Origin: Chalciporus piperatus
Lineage: Eukaryota > Basidiomycota > Agaricomycetes > Boletales > Boletaceae
Assembly: GCA_038093975.1 (NCBI GenBank)
Contig: JBBPTG010000112.1
Span: 20,658-84,657 of the forward strand
Direction: 5' to 3'
Length of the DNA: 64,000 nt
Made by a program: the position numbers and the translations under genes. Each line of letters opens with the position of its first letter. Position 1 is the first letter of the stretch. The notes beneath the pieces were generated by a model. That model saw only the letters and a list, made by a program, of their open reading frames with translations. It was not told the origin of the DNA and ran no database searches. Shown here one piece after another: positions 23,473 through 34,672 of this stretch.

Positions 23473-26400
23473 TCATAGATAACTCTTCCCCTCCTCACCG
23501 AGCACTGCATCCGTCGCCGCCGCTCCCAACGATCCCCGACTCGTCTCCCCAACGAGATATAATATATGATCGACCACCTCTTCCGGCGTCGTCACATGCC
23601 AACTTGCAAGCGTACGTTTGGAACTGTGTCCGACGGCGGTAGTGAAGATGGCATCGTGGCCAATGTCGAGTTGGACGTCCGGCGCGGCGGTGGTGTCGAC
23701 GAGGGTGACGGAGAGAGGGGCTGGGAGGATTGCTTTGCCGGTGGGGGCCGGTGGGAAGAGGTGTAGGGCGCGGAACATGTCTTCGTCGGTCTGTGAAACA
23801 CGTTGGCATTGGCATTGGCGTTGGCGTTGGCGTTGGCGGGACATTTTGGGGGAAGAGTAACTCACCTTGTCGTCGCCCGCACAGAAGATGAGCTCGGAAT
23901 CAGGATTATTGAAGAGAATCCGCTTGACGATCTCGCCCTTGTTCACAGCCAGCGGGCGTACCTCCAGGTTCTTCTTGCCAACAAGCACCTCGATCGGCCT
24001 CTTGTGCGTCAGATTGTTCTCCAACAAGTCTTGACACTGTCTGCACTGGAACAATCTACCCCATCGCGTTTCGCACACATTCCATCAGCGTGTTCGCACA
24101 CACGTGTGTGTATTATTGAACAAGTCAACTCACCCCCATTCTGGATCGCTCGACCGATAATGCCACGTAATCGAGCTCTTCTTGATCTCGATATGACTCC
24201 CCGTCGTCCTCTCCGTATAATACCTGAATATCTCCGCCACCTCTTCCATCCAGCCCATGTCCAACTGAGAGGTAAAGTTGATCCACTCCTCGGATTTCGC
24301 GGCGCTCTCGCCATTCCCATTGCCGTTGCCATTAGATGGGTCCCGAATAAAACTACCATGTTCGGCGCTCATACCGAGGTGTTTGATGTGGCCCAGGTGA
24401 AGTTCGAGGAACGCTTGGTCTCGGCCGGAGACGATGTAGACGACGTTTTGAGGGTCAGAAGCGAGTTTCGTAAGAGCGTTCAAGGCGTCGAAAGACGGAA
24501 CGGCCATCGAGGGCGTCTTGACGATAGGCGTGAGCGTACCCTGTCGAAAAACGCGTTATCGTATCAGCCATCTCACCTCCCCCCGCTCGATAAGCATAAG
24601 CATACGCACATCATAATCGAACAAGAACAACCGCTTCTTCGCCTTGTCATACTTCTCCTTCAACGTTTCCTTGGGTAGATATGGCGTTCCTCTCGCATTC
24701 GTCTGTCCATTGATTTGGGAGAGGAGCATCTTGACAAGGACAGCTGCCCACGTGTGGGACGTGTGAGTAGTCACGACTTTGTGGAGCGCGGCATGACGGG
24801 CCGCTTTGGAGGCGGATGACATGAGGAGACCTGTGTTCATTGCTGCTGCGACGTCCTAATTCATTTTTTCGGCCGCCATGAGCCCGAAAACAAATGATAA
24901 GATGCGAAGAAGGAGGAAAAACGTACACCAAGATCCCAAGGGTTGACTTGGAGCGCTTGACCCATGTGTTGACTGATGCCCATGAACTCGCTCAAGACAA
25001 GAGGTGAACGTTTCGTGGGCTCCTGCGCGATGACGAACTCCATCGATGTCGTGTTCATACCATCACGGAGTGGCGTGATGACGCCCAAGTCAGCAACAGA
25101 CAAAAGGGCGTAAAACTCGTCCTTCTTGAGCGATTGGTGACTACAAGAGGCCAGTAGAAGTCAGTACAGTCTTGTGTGTGAACAAGGGGACGTACTAATG
25201 ATGAACGGGTATGAAATCCAGACTTCCATATTCTCCATTGATATGTGCGACCAACTCCGATACTTGACGTTCCAACTTGGGAGAATCGGTGAGAGCAGGG
25301 GATGTCACCTGAATGAGCACGACCTGGCCTTGCCACTCGGGATAGTCGTGAAGGAGTTTCTGAAAGGCACGGAGCTGGTTATACGTGCATTGTCAGCAAG
25401 GTTGATTGATAACGAGGAGAAGCGCACCTTCTGCAAAACACCCTTCACGACATCCAACTTGTCTCTCCCAATGATAATCTTCTTATCCGCATACAACGCT
25501 CTCAGGGCCTCCAACTTGGGTTGAATACCAGGTCTCAACGTGTCCCTTGCCACACGCTCGGCATCAATACCAACAGGACAATGAGACACAGCTACGATAT
25601 GACCATGAACATCGATACCAATGAACTTATTGTCAGACGAATTCTTTCCCCGCTCGGATTGGGAAGATGTACTGAAAGTGAGAATGGGAGAGTGTGTTGG
25701 GGTAGGCGCGGGGACGGTCCGAGAAGTCGTTTCGTAACCACAGACGCGGACACAGGTAGAGGTGAAGTGACGGGAGTAGGAGTAGGTTTGGAAGCAAACG
25801 AGGTTGGCACCGAGCATTCCTTCAAGAATCTCTTTGCGACCTAGCCATACGATGAGATTTAGAGGAGGTGAAGGTCACTCTCGACTTACGAGGCAAACAT
25901 CTGAAAACTTCAGAGCTTGGGAATGGCGTGTGGACGAAGAGCCCGATGAGACTGCGAAAGACGTGACAGAAAACGTCAACATCTACCTGATTCGCTAACG
26001 CATAGAGACTCACACGTCCGCTCCCTTCTCGCCGACTGCACTCCGCAAGAGCTTTGGGACGAGCAAAAGGTGATAATCATGAACCCAGACAATATCGCCG
26101 GGTTTGATCACAGACGCGATGCGTTCCGCAAAAGCTTGGTTTGCCTGTAAAGGTGAGCATGAAACGTCAGACATTGAGGTAGCATCGAAAAGGCAGGTAG
26201 ACGGACCCGTTCGTAGTGTACCCAGTGTAAATCTGCCGATGCGTACTCTGTGGCAACGTCTTGCCAGAGGAGGTAGTGGAATAGTGGCCAGAGGGCTGCA
26301 ATTGCCGTAGTTAGACATCGAGGTAGCCAATCGGGGAAGTGGAGAGAAGGGAAGGGACAGAGTGTGAAGGGTGAATACGACCATAAACAAGCGGAAGGGT

Positions 26401-27632
26401 GGGACAGATAGTCGCAATTAACCAAGAAGGGAAAGAGGGGTAGAGGAGAACCAAGGGAATGGACGAGTAAACGGGTCGACGTCTAGATATGCACGAACAG
26501 AGACAAGCATATACCCATACATGATGCGTCAAAGAACGCGACGATCCCGATCAGCTGCTTCGGGGCCTTTCACTGATCTACGCAACTAGCGCAGATCTGA
26601 CAGCATCTTCACAGATCGGGGTCAAGTTATCGCCTGCAGCGTGTCCATCACGCCACTATCTGAGAGGCGCCCAAGATATGAAATCGAGGCCTTCACGGAA
26701 CGCCCAAACACCGAACCAGAGAAACTGCCAGGATCACCCCAAGAAGGATGAATAGCCCCTGCCAACATGTTGACGAGAAAATTGGGCACGGAATACAAAT
26801 ATGGAAAATGGGCGCCGAAAGGGCGGGCGAATAGGAGAAATCGTGTGTGTCACGAACATGTCATAGCGATAAGGAGCAAGAAAGTGTCGATTCGGATGGC
26901 ACAAAAGCCAAACGCAGGGGAAAGAATGAGTATGCTCCGAGAATGAGGGATAGAAGAGCAGGACGAAAATGGCTATAAAAAACACTCACTCGTCTTACAG
27001 TACCCATCGTAGTGTCCATGTGCAACCTTGTCTTCTAGCCACACAGGCACGTACTCAATCTTGCCTTTGTCATCCTCGTCACATCCGACCATTTCGGCCT
27101 CAAGGGCCTCTCTATCTGCCTGGCTGACATGCCCAATCGGAACACGTTCCCCGTCGCCGGAGCTTGCACCATTCTCCTGAGCGGTCGCAGCTCCCTCGAA
27201 AGCCACGGAGTGGATATCGCCCGTCCATCCAACAATGAGCTGGTCGTGAGTGGCCGAGAGCGAGCGAATACCCGAGTTCATGGCAGCGTGGCCATTTCTC
27301 GGTGAGAGTTTCCAGCGCTTGGAAGGCACTGCAGGTGGTTGCTGTTGTGCATCTGGAACGGCGTTTCCCAAGTCAGTTGTTGGGCTTGCGGGGACATCGC
27401 CATAGACGGTGGGCGGGGAAGGAGGAGGGCTGAGAACGCCAGCAGCGGCGGGAGATGTGGGAGAGATGAGAGTGGGTATGATGGGAAGGTAGTGGCAAAC
27501 GTGAATGATCCTGCCTGAGAGTTGTACGCCGTGAGCTTTGTGGGCTTCTTCCATAGCACGTACTTGCTCGCGAACGGCATCGAGAGAGATGTCGTCGCCC
27601 GCCCGAGTGTAGGGCTCGTTGAAGGAATCCAT
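23473..27632 (-). CDS. TPS2: Trehalose-6-phosphate phosphatase / synthase-complex subunit
   Basis: Second enzyme of trehalose synthesis: dephosphorylates trehalose-6-phosphate in the Tps complex in the cytosol. Eleven exons, complement(23473-23790, 23866-24055, 24134-24540, 24610-24855, 24927-25140, 25196-25374, 25428-25840, 25890-25951, 26014-26144, 26207-26295, 26990-27632); phases close at 963 residues. The N-terminal part is a GT20-like domain (TLWPLFHYLLWQ, WVHDYHLLLVP, CPVGIDAERVARDTLRPG, RDGMNTTSMEFV). The C-terminal HAD phosphatase has FLFDYDGTLTP (nucleophile Asp; DYD and GT are split by an intron), VSGRD, and CAGDDKTDEDMF. The protein ends shortly after TPEEVVDHILYLV, as expected. 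The first intron is 694 nt, far longer than any other intron in the window, yet splicing it gives the exact family junction (YCKT-TLWPL). Confidence 0.93.
23802..23839. repeat. Hexanucleotide microsatellite in the last intron of TPS2
   Basis: Six or so head-to-tail units of TTGGCA/TTGGCG fill the intron at 23791-23865, close to the acceptor (on the minus strand). Unit sequence varies only at the sixth base. Length polymorphism is likely. Confidence 0.75.
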
Positions 27633-28911
27633 GTGTGGTGGGTGTATGAAAAGATGGAGCAGAGGGAGAAGAAGAGTTTATATTCGCAAGGGAATTTAGA
27701 TTATCGAGGACGGACTCGTATTTGGGAGTATGGTGGATGATTTGAGGTTGGTCTGCTGGATTAGGATAACTCTACGAAACAAGTCGATGGCTAGTAAGCG
27801 GATAATCGTCCGCTAATAGAAACTACGATCTATGCAGAACAGAGGATGACCTTGAAGCTTCGAGGAGTTCACCGGTCTAGCTGTCTCTGCGTCTCCTCGC
27901 TGCGGTTCAAGTTCTTCGTCGTTGTCACTGGCTGGTTGTCGATTCAACATATCCCCGCACTCGACCCTGCGGCAATATCACGGTCCGCCTAGTAACCGAA
28001 CCTTCCAATCTCGCTCACCGACGACCCATATCTGCTACCCAACCCCAAATGCAGCCTCCCAGCTCGTGTTAATGTCATTCCCGTCCGTGTCTAATCTCAA
28101 TGAACTATATCGGAACTGAAAAAGATCTTGCACATGTACCTCACAAACGTGCAGACCAACCGCGGAGCCATCGTGATCATTGGGATCTCATTCCATTGAG
28201 CTTCGTGAGGCTTCGTTTCAGTAGATCCCCTCCTTATCTCGTCAGACGACTCCAAAGAACCAACCTGTCGGTCCAGTTGTTCTTATCAAACCGTGGATGG
28301 TGGGTTTATCGTAACCGGTCACCTAGTATCCATCTCCTCTTCCGATTCAGGACCGACAGTTGCAAAACTCCAAAACTTCCAGCGTTTCTTCATACGTGTC
28401 TTCGGTTGCACCAAGACACCTCAAGAGATATTCCAACACTTCCTGGTCTATAGGGCGATGGTTGACACCTATTTTAGGCAGATTGCTAGTCCAGTCGTCG
28501 AGGAATGAGGTTCTATCACCCAAAGTCCCATGAGCTACAGATAAAGAAAGATAACAGTAAGCGCCGAGGGCGATGTCATATCAATTGCGGGTGGCAATTG
28601 AAGAACTTTGATGGGGGAGTTGCTACAGTCGTCGTGTGGCCTGCAGTTGTGACTGAGGGAGCCGCGGTGTATCTACCACTACGGTTGCCAGTGGCACGTC
28701 GTCGGTCGTATCCACTGGCAGCACTCCTGGCCCGACCATTACCGGTTACCCATGGAGGTTCTATGGAGGGCTGGGAAGCTGCACACACGTGGCCAACGCT
28801 TGGGGCAACACTGGTCGGGATCATTGCCCAACCTTTAAATTTCGCTCCCCAACTTGTTGCGATCAGTCGTCTGACTGAACCGTGCCTCTGAATCCGAATT
28901 GTCGTCCATCC
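27633..28911. other. Upstream of TPS2 and traces of a small plus-strand gene
   Basis: This 1.3 kb holds the divergent promoters of TPS2 and the first G-domain gene. A plus-strand frame ending at 28508 reads well for about 100 residues, with KLQNFQRFFIRVFG, TPQEIFQHFLVYRAMVDTYF and a final ASPVVEE. A nearby segment (about 28110-28195) reads ISELKKILHMYLTNVQ. They may be exons of one short unknown gene, but I could not connect them with good splice sites. 28510-28900 shows nothing. Confidence 0.3.
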
Positions 28912-29781
28912 ATGCACTTTCTGCCTTCCTTTCTACGCAAAGACTCTAAAGCATCTCTCATCAACGAACTTTTGAAAACAATCGCCCAAGAAGATGTACG
29001 CAGCGACAAGGTCAGTCACCCTCTCTCCCTCGGTGTAACCACCACGATCTCAGGCTCCCTATTCCTCATATCATATCATATCATTTGCATATCATATCAT
29101 ATCACCACCTACTGTCAACGACCCTTCACTCTCACACACCAGGACATCTTCAACATCCTCATAATCGGCCAAACTGGCGTCGGCTCCAGCTCTTTCATCA
29201 ACACTCTCACCAACACCACCCTCGCACCCATCTCCACCGACGCCAGTCCCTGTACCAAATCCTTCACCGCCTACCCACTCACTCTCAACGGTCGCTCCTT
29301 CCGACTCATCGACTCCCCAGGCTTTGGGTCCTTCAAAACGCTCACTTCCGGCGCCATCACCAAATCACTCCGAGAACTCGACTCCCAATTCGGTATCGAT
29401 CTCGTCGTCAATTGTTTACGTGGAACGAGGGGAGACGCGAATGCGGGTTTACAAAATTATATGGCGATCCGGTCAGCGGTATCTGAAGACGTTCCCATCG
29501 TAGCTGTCATAACCTGTTTGGAGAGATATGGCGAGTCGATGAATCAATGGTGGTCGACTAACGAAGCCGATCTAAAAGCGAGGCGAATGGTGTTCGCCGA
29601 TCATGCATGTATCACGACGTTGGGTGCGACGACGAGCGCCACCGCCAACGTACGCGACACCACGTTCAAAGATAGACTCTCGCAATCAGAAAAGGTAGCG
29701 AAGCAACTGGTCATGAGAAATTGTTGGGCGGAAAAGCGAGGAATTGGGAGATGGAATCGCCGAGGGGACATGTTTGTTTGA
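28912..29781 (+). CDS. AIG1-like G-domain protein, copy 1 (Walker A Lys replaced by Ser)
   Basis: P-loop GTPase-fold protein of the kind greatly expanded in Agaricomycetes. Exons 28912-29010 and 29143-29781, 245 residues; the 132-nt intron keeps frame without a stop. G1 reads IIGQTGVGSSSFIN, where the canonical form is GxxGxGK(S/T), so the catalytic and phosphate-binding Lys is Ser. G3 is present as DSPGFG. In place of a classical N/TKxD the G4 position reads TCLERYG, followed by the family mark NQWWSTNE and then FADHACITTL. DLVVNCLRG matches the usual 'LLVYCIRG' strand. The short N-terminus has no signal peptide. It probably folds as a G domain but with altered or absent nucleotide turnover. 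Role unknown. Confidence 0.75.
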   Translation: MHFLPSFLRKDSKASLINELLKTIAQEDVRSDKVSHPLSLGVTTTISGSLFLISYHIICISYHITTYCQRPFTLTHQDIFNILIIGQTGVGSSSFINTLTNTTLAPISTDASPCTKSFTAYPLTLNGRSFRLIDSPGFGSFKTLTSGAITKSLRELDSQFGIDLVVNCLRGTRGDANAGLQNYMAIRSAVSEDVPIVAVITCLERYGESMNQWWSTNEADLKARRMVFADHACITTLGATTSATANVRDTTFKDRLSQSEKVAKQLVMRNCWAEKRGIGRWNRRGDMFV

Positions 29782-30645
29782 AAATTAACGAGAACATGCG
29801 TATGTCGGCTTGTTCGGTGGGCGTGAGGTGAGTCGTCCTGAGATATCGCGCTCTCCACACCTGGTAGATGATATGCGATAGAAGCACAGTTACGTACGGG
29901 TCGTGGAGAGCTGGTTGTACGATATGGACGGTCATAGGTGGAACGTTCGCTACAGACGTCGTGTTGGCGCAACTTGGAATATAAAGTCCGTGCAAATCGT
30001 TATTGGGAGACGATACTGCTACACGTGTTGTTCTCCAGTTGGCGTGATATCGCGGACGAACGGAGAAAAACTCGTACGAGCACCAGCCGAATGTTCGGCT
30101 TGTCAAGTGGGAGATGCGATGCCAGCCTTCTCGTATGTAGTTCGTTCTCAGTCGTACCACCCGGGAACCATCAATACGTAAAGACCTGTTGTTTGTTTAG
30201 CGAAAGTGATTGATTCTGTCTTCAAGTTGCTCGAACCTTGATATCAAGAACACGAGGCGGGAACCTGCAGCTAGCCACGCGAGAGTTCCGTGATTCCTGA
30301 GGAGTGGTGATAGTCGCCTGGGCTGGCCTACATGCCAAATTATGGTCATGCGAGTCCAGCCTTAGAAGGATTGGGAGATACGACCCATTTCGTGGGGTTC
30401 CGTGAGGAGTCAACACCAAAGAAACGGGACAAGAGGGGGGAAAGAGCAAAACCATGAGACTAAACAGCCCACCGCAACGCACGCACCCAACATGCACGCT
30501 TACCATGAGGCATCCCTTCTTCTCACTAAGAAAAACGCCCTCATAAAAAGACCTTCTCCACACCGCCCAAACATCCGTTTTCGTCTCGACTCAAATTCCC
30601 CCATTCCTCCACCCAACACGCGTTTGTTGTGTGTGTGTCCCGCCA
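29782..30645. other. Spacer between G-domain copies 1 and 2
   Basis: A long minus-strand frame (29711-30160) overlaps the 3' end of copy 1 and reads partly protein-like (HIVQPALHDPYVTVLLSHI), but has no family match or splice support. I regard it as a shadow. Nothing else is seen. Confidence 0.3.
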
Positions 30646-31482
30646 ATGATGGCGTCAACCAAGTTCTTCGCACCCAACAAACTCTTCAGCGAAACGCCGG
30701 TATTGACTCGGTTGCGGGGGTTGAACCCGTTCGAAAATAAATCGTCAGCGATGCCGATGCCAATGCCGGTGGATAACGTGAGTTTTTCTTGAGAGTTTCG
30801 TGTGTGGGGGGTACCTGTGGACTTATCGTCACCACGACTCCTGTCCTCCTCCCAGGGCGACCGAGTACACGTCGTCGTCGTATTCGGAAGAACTGGGCTC
30901 GGCATCAGTTCTCTTGTCAACTTGATCCTAGGACGCGAAGACGCACCCTTTAGTACCGACATGCACCCTTGTACGGTGGCGCCAGCCGCGTATAGGGTAG
31001 AAATCAACGGACATTCGTTCGATATTTATGACATCCCAGGATTCGGGAACGATTACGCCCCCGAGAAAATCATCGGCGAGCTCTACACAGAGCGGGGAAT
31101 CGACCTCCTCATCTATTGCCTACGGCCGAAGGAGGGCATCGTCAAGAAGACATACAACGCGGTTCGATCCTCAGTCCCCGAACGAGTACCGATGGTAGGC
31201 GTCATCACAGCACTGGAAAAGCACAGCGACTCGATGGAATCCTGGTGGTCAGGGCCGAGGAAGAATGGAGAGATGCTCGCATCCCGGGGCTTGAAGTTCG
31301 TCGATCACGCGTGCGTGACGACGCTGTCCCGAGAAGACGTTTCGTACAACATGGAGTTGTACGAACGACGGTATCAGTCCACGCAGGCGGTTAGGAATTT
31401 GATTTGGAGGAATTGCAATGGTACGAAGAGGGTCACGTACGTGAAGAGTGCTGGGTACCTTCCGGATCTACTGTATGCTTGA
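30646..31482 (+). CDS. AIG1-like G-domain protein, copy 2 (Walker A Lys replaced by Ile)
   Basis: Exons 30646-30777 and 30856-31482, 252 residues. The first exon ends with a Met/Pro-rich run (SAMPMPMPVDN). The second exon opens the G domain: VVVFGRTGLGISSLVN (Lys to Ile), G3 DIPGFGNDY, strand DLLIYCLRPKEG, G4-like TALEKHSDSMESWW, and FVDHACVTTL. Same architecture and intron position as copies 1 and 3 (one intron just before the P-loop strand), so the three arose by tandem duplication. Two ATGs stand together at 30646 and 30649. The role is unknown; nucleotide binding without the P-loop Lys needs another contact or is lost. Confidence 0.78.
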
Positions 31483-32394
31483 CGATTCCTTCCTGGGGCT
31501 GTGGGTGTGTACTGTATTCTCTATTTCTTGACGACCGGTTCGGATAGGCGGGTCCTTTTTGTCGTACGCGAGCGTTGTATGTTTCATAGTATACCCAGAC
31601 ACTGTCATCTTTGCCTATGTTCGGCTTTCGACGACTTACGCTCGTTTTAGATATTCATCCCTGCTTGTCGAACGCACCTCTTATACTGGCTTGTATGTTG
31701 TACTATATGTTTCATAATGCATTCGGAGTGTGCAGCTCCAACTGTGCCAGGATCATGATACGCTTCGATCACATGGAGCGGACGTTGGGGTGATAGCGAA
31801 GTCGGACAACTTATGAACGACGGGTATACAGGCTATCAGCTTCATGCAATATACGAGAGGAACACTCACCTCACCAACTCGGACCGTAACGGGGATTAAC
31901 GGGACCCATGTAGATATAGATTCATCAATAACGGAACCTTCAAGTTGGTCATGAGCCTGAGCGTCCCAAACGGCCGCAACTATCCCAAGTTGCAGGAGGA
32001 AAGTATGACTCGATTGAAAACCTGATCTTGTCAAGCGTTGTCAAGCGCCAGGTGTTAGTTTCCCCCAGTGCAATCATGATGATCAATCGCTCCCCGCCAG
32101 TCCGGTAAAAAAAATGTAGAGAAACTGTGAAGTTCAACAAGAATCGATGATGATGCTGGCAGTGTTTGTTTGGTTCCGAGGCTGCAGGTAAACAATTCAG
32201 TTCCAGAACTTGAGTCCAGATTTGTCGCTCATCGCCTGACACATTTATGTCTCGAAATGCGGTTTCCACGAGGCATTTTACAGTCATCAAGGGAATGATT
32301 TAACCCACTTTGTTCATCGGCGCAAGCCTTGAACACTCGACAGCCGAGGCCCATCAGTCCCCCTCCTCGCTTGCATCGCGCTCAACGACTGACA
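31483..32394. other. Spacer between G-domain copies 2 and 3
   Basis: No coding match on either strand. A CT-rich stretch before 32395 (CCCCCTCCTCGCTTGC) looks like a fungal core promoter for copy 3. Confidence 0.3.
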
Positions 32395-33140
32395 ATGTGT
32401 CTCCCAATCTTCTGCGTTGGGGGAGAGGAATCCCTCGAAGAGAAGTCTCAGGTAAGTCAAATAAGAGTTCTTGAGTTCTCTTTGCGAACGCTCATTCAGC
32501 AATTTATTAGGCTAACGCGCCATACGTCGTCGTCATCTTCGGTCGTACAGGCGTAGGCGTCAGCTCCCTCGTGAACCTCATCACCGGGCTCCCCGTCAGC
32601 AAAGACGATTCCAACGCCAAATCCTGTACGCAAAAAATCCGAAAACATCACAGCACGCTCTCAGAATCCTCCAACAAGTTGTACCGCTTATACGAAGTTC
32701 CCGGATTCAACGGTCAATTCTCGGATGCGACCGTTCTGGACGAGATACGGAGGATAGAGCGGAGAGAAGCGATCGACTTGTTCGTGTATTGTTTGAGGAA
32801 ACAGAAAGCGACGGTCATGCCGAAGATTGTCCGTCAGATCAAGGAGACGGTGACTACTGCGAGGGTACCGATGATAGCAGCCGTCACGGAGCTGGAGAAG
32901 TTTGGCGGTGATGGAGATATGGAAGCTTGGTGGACCGCCTCGCTCGAGGATGGGAGCACGAATGGGGCGTGGCTCGAGAGTGCGTGTTTTGGGAGGTTCG
33001 ACGCACATGCGTGTATAACGACGCTCCCGCCGAGAGATGTGGACCTCAACCAGCTACTGCGGAAACGGAGAGAACATTCTGAAGAACGCATGCGCCGATT
33101 GGTCGTTGAGCATTGCGGAAGACACAAAAGAACGTCATAG
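32395..33140 (+). CDS. AIG1-like G-domain protein, copy 3 (Walker A Lys replaced by Val)
   Basis: Exons 32395-32451 and 32511-33140, 228 residues. After a 19-residue first exon the G domain reads VVIFGRTGVGVSSLVN (Lys to Val). G3 is EVPGFNGQF, so the usual Asp of DxxG is also lost (Glu). Then come DLFVYCLRKQKA, TELEKFGGDGDMEAWW and FDAHACITTL. This is the most altered of the three direct copies, because both the Lys of G1 and the Asp of G3 are changed. The C-terminal part is basic and Arg-rich (LLRKRREHSEERMRRLV). Function unknown. Confidence 0.75.
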
Positions 33141-33472
33141 TGGGTGTTTTGGGGCTCGCTGTTTTTATGTCTTCTACTATATTCATGTTATGCTTTTCGT
33201 TCACGGGAGTATCTGACAGGGAACATGTATCTCACTAGTCGTTTGCGAATAGCTCACTCTCCAAGGACTAAGAACAACGCTCTATCTCGTCAATTTTGTA
33301 TAATACAGAGGTGGCTAGGAATCTCTAGAAGAACGGAGGAAGGGCGCCGCAGACAACGAAGAACATGAGAGATAACGACAATGCAAGAGATCATGTAAAA
33401 CCTAAGGCGCTGTTGGTTGACACGGAAATATGACGCGAAAGATACACACTAGCAATGATCCCCCACTAATGT

Positions 33473-34123
33473 TTAAGAAGCCCGGGGTTTATTGCTGACT
33501 CGGTAGGTCGACAGGTGTCGGATAATAAGGGAATGTAATTGTCCCGTCGATTCTTCCTTCTTGCCTCGAGTCAGGCAGACGTGATCTGTTACGACGTTGA
33601 GGCTAGGGAGGTGTTTCTTATTCTCTTCCCACCACCCTGCGTCCGGCTTGGGCGTGACGTGGTTAATGACGACGAGAACAGGCACGTCGCCGTTGTCATG
33701 TTTACTCCACTTTTTCCGGAGGTAATCTGCGGTGGCCCTCACTTGCGCTGGATAGTCCTCCATGCAAATGACAGCGAGACTGATGGGAACCCTCGGAAAC
33801 TCGAGCGGTGACTTGGCGTTGTAGTCGAATCCAGGGATATCATATAGATTGATTGGGACGACCTTTCCCAATTCTCTGAGCTCGATTCGATACGAGGACA
33901 TCTTCCTGGTGCAGCGTTGCGTGTCGTTTGACACTGGGGCAACTTCTTTGCCCGCGATGATGTTGACGACGGAGCTGACGCCACCGCCCACTGGACCGAG
34001 GACGAGAATGTTTGGGAGAGTGGGATCATTGGTGATGGTGGGCGACTGGACTGCCTCTTTGGCTCTGGTGTCGTTCAATAAGAGAGACTGCAAAGAGTCA
34101 GTAGAGGGAGGCAGTTCCATCAT
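33473..34123 (-). CDS. AIG1-like G-domain protein, copy 4, inverted (Walker A Lys replaced by Val)
   Basis: Single exon of 216 residues on the opposite strand. The G domain starts ILVLGPVGGGVSSVVN (Lys to Val), with G3 DIPGFDYN. The distal part is the most diverged: the strand is SLAVICMEDYP, the G4 region reads VVINHVTPKPDAGWWEENKK, and then comes VTDHVCLTRGKK. The Trp-Trp mark and the 'DHxC' segment still line up with copies 1-3. There is no intron before the P-loop; an upstream exon could exist but I see no clear one. Tail-to-tail with copy 3, about 330 bp apart. Confidence 0.72.
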   Translation of the reverse strand: MMELPPSTDSLQSLLLNDTRAKEAVQSPTITNDPTLPNILVLGPVGGGVSSVVNIIAGKEVAPVSNDTQRCTRKMSSYRIELRELGKVVPINLYDIPGFDYNAKSPLEFPRVPISLAVICMEDYPAQVRATADYLRKKWSKHDNGDVPVLVVINHVTPKPDAGWWEENKKHLPSLNVVTDHVCLTRGKKEESTGQLHSLIIRHLSTYRVSNKPRAS

Positions 34124-34672
34124 CTGTACTGACCTGTCTCCTAACGCACATCATTGTTTCCTGTGACTTCGCTACTAGCTGAAAGTAGTGAGCGGAAACG
34201 CGGCACTGTGCAGGGCTCGACCCTCGAGGCGAGGTGGAGGGAGTGCGGTCTCAGATTGCCAGGTAGGGCATGCTGAGGTGGCACTGCACCATGCACTCAC
34301 CATGACGCTCGTGGTGTTTGATAACGAGCAGTCATTCGTTGCGCCATTTGGCAGATCTAAAGTAGATCAACTAATTCAACTCTGCTACTTACCACGATCA
34401 TCCACGACTGACATCGAGAACAGCGGACATCCATCTTGAAGTTAGCCAAGACATGACAAGCTCGAGATGGATGTCAGTTGTTCAGACCCTTACTCGCACG
34501 CCTATTACATATTCAGCTTCGCGAAGGGCCAAGTTCCATCCGGGTCAACCCAAGTAAGCCCCCTCCTTAGTTCCCCTGCCTTACCCCACTCCACTATCAT
34601 CACAGTCACCCCCAACGTGCTGTACTTTGCGCCACGATGTACACTCACATTCGGACACGCGACCTGCCTCAT

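Noticed and set aside
24009..24507. Plus-strand 291-codon frame at 23803-24678
   Set aside because: Antisense to exons 9-11 of TPS2, whose motifs and phases are clear.
28505..28891. 128-codon plus-strand frame before G-domain copy 1
   Set aside because: Composition not protein-like and no homology; probably chance.
29711..30160. 149-codon minus-strand frame overlapping the 3' end of G-domain copy 1
   Set aside because: Partly protein-like, but it overlaps a supported gene and has no family match and no splice partner.
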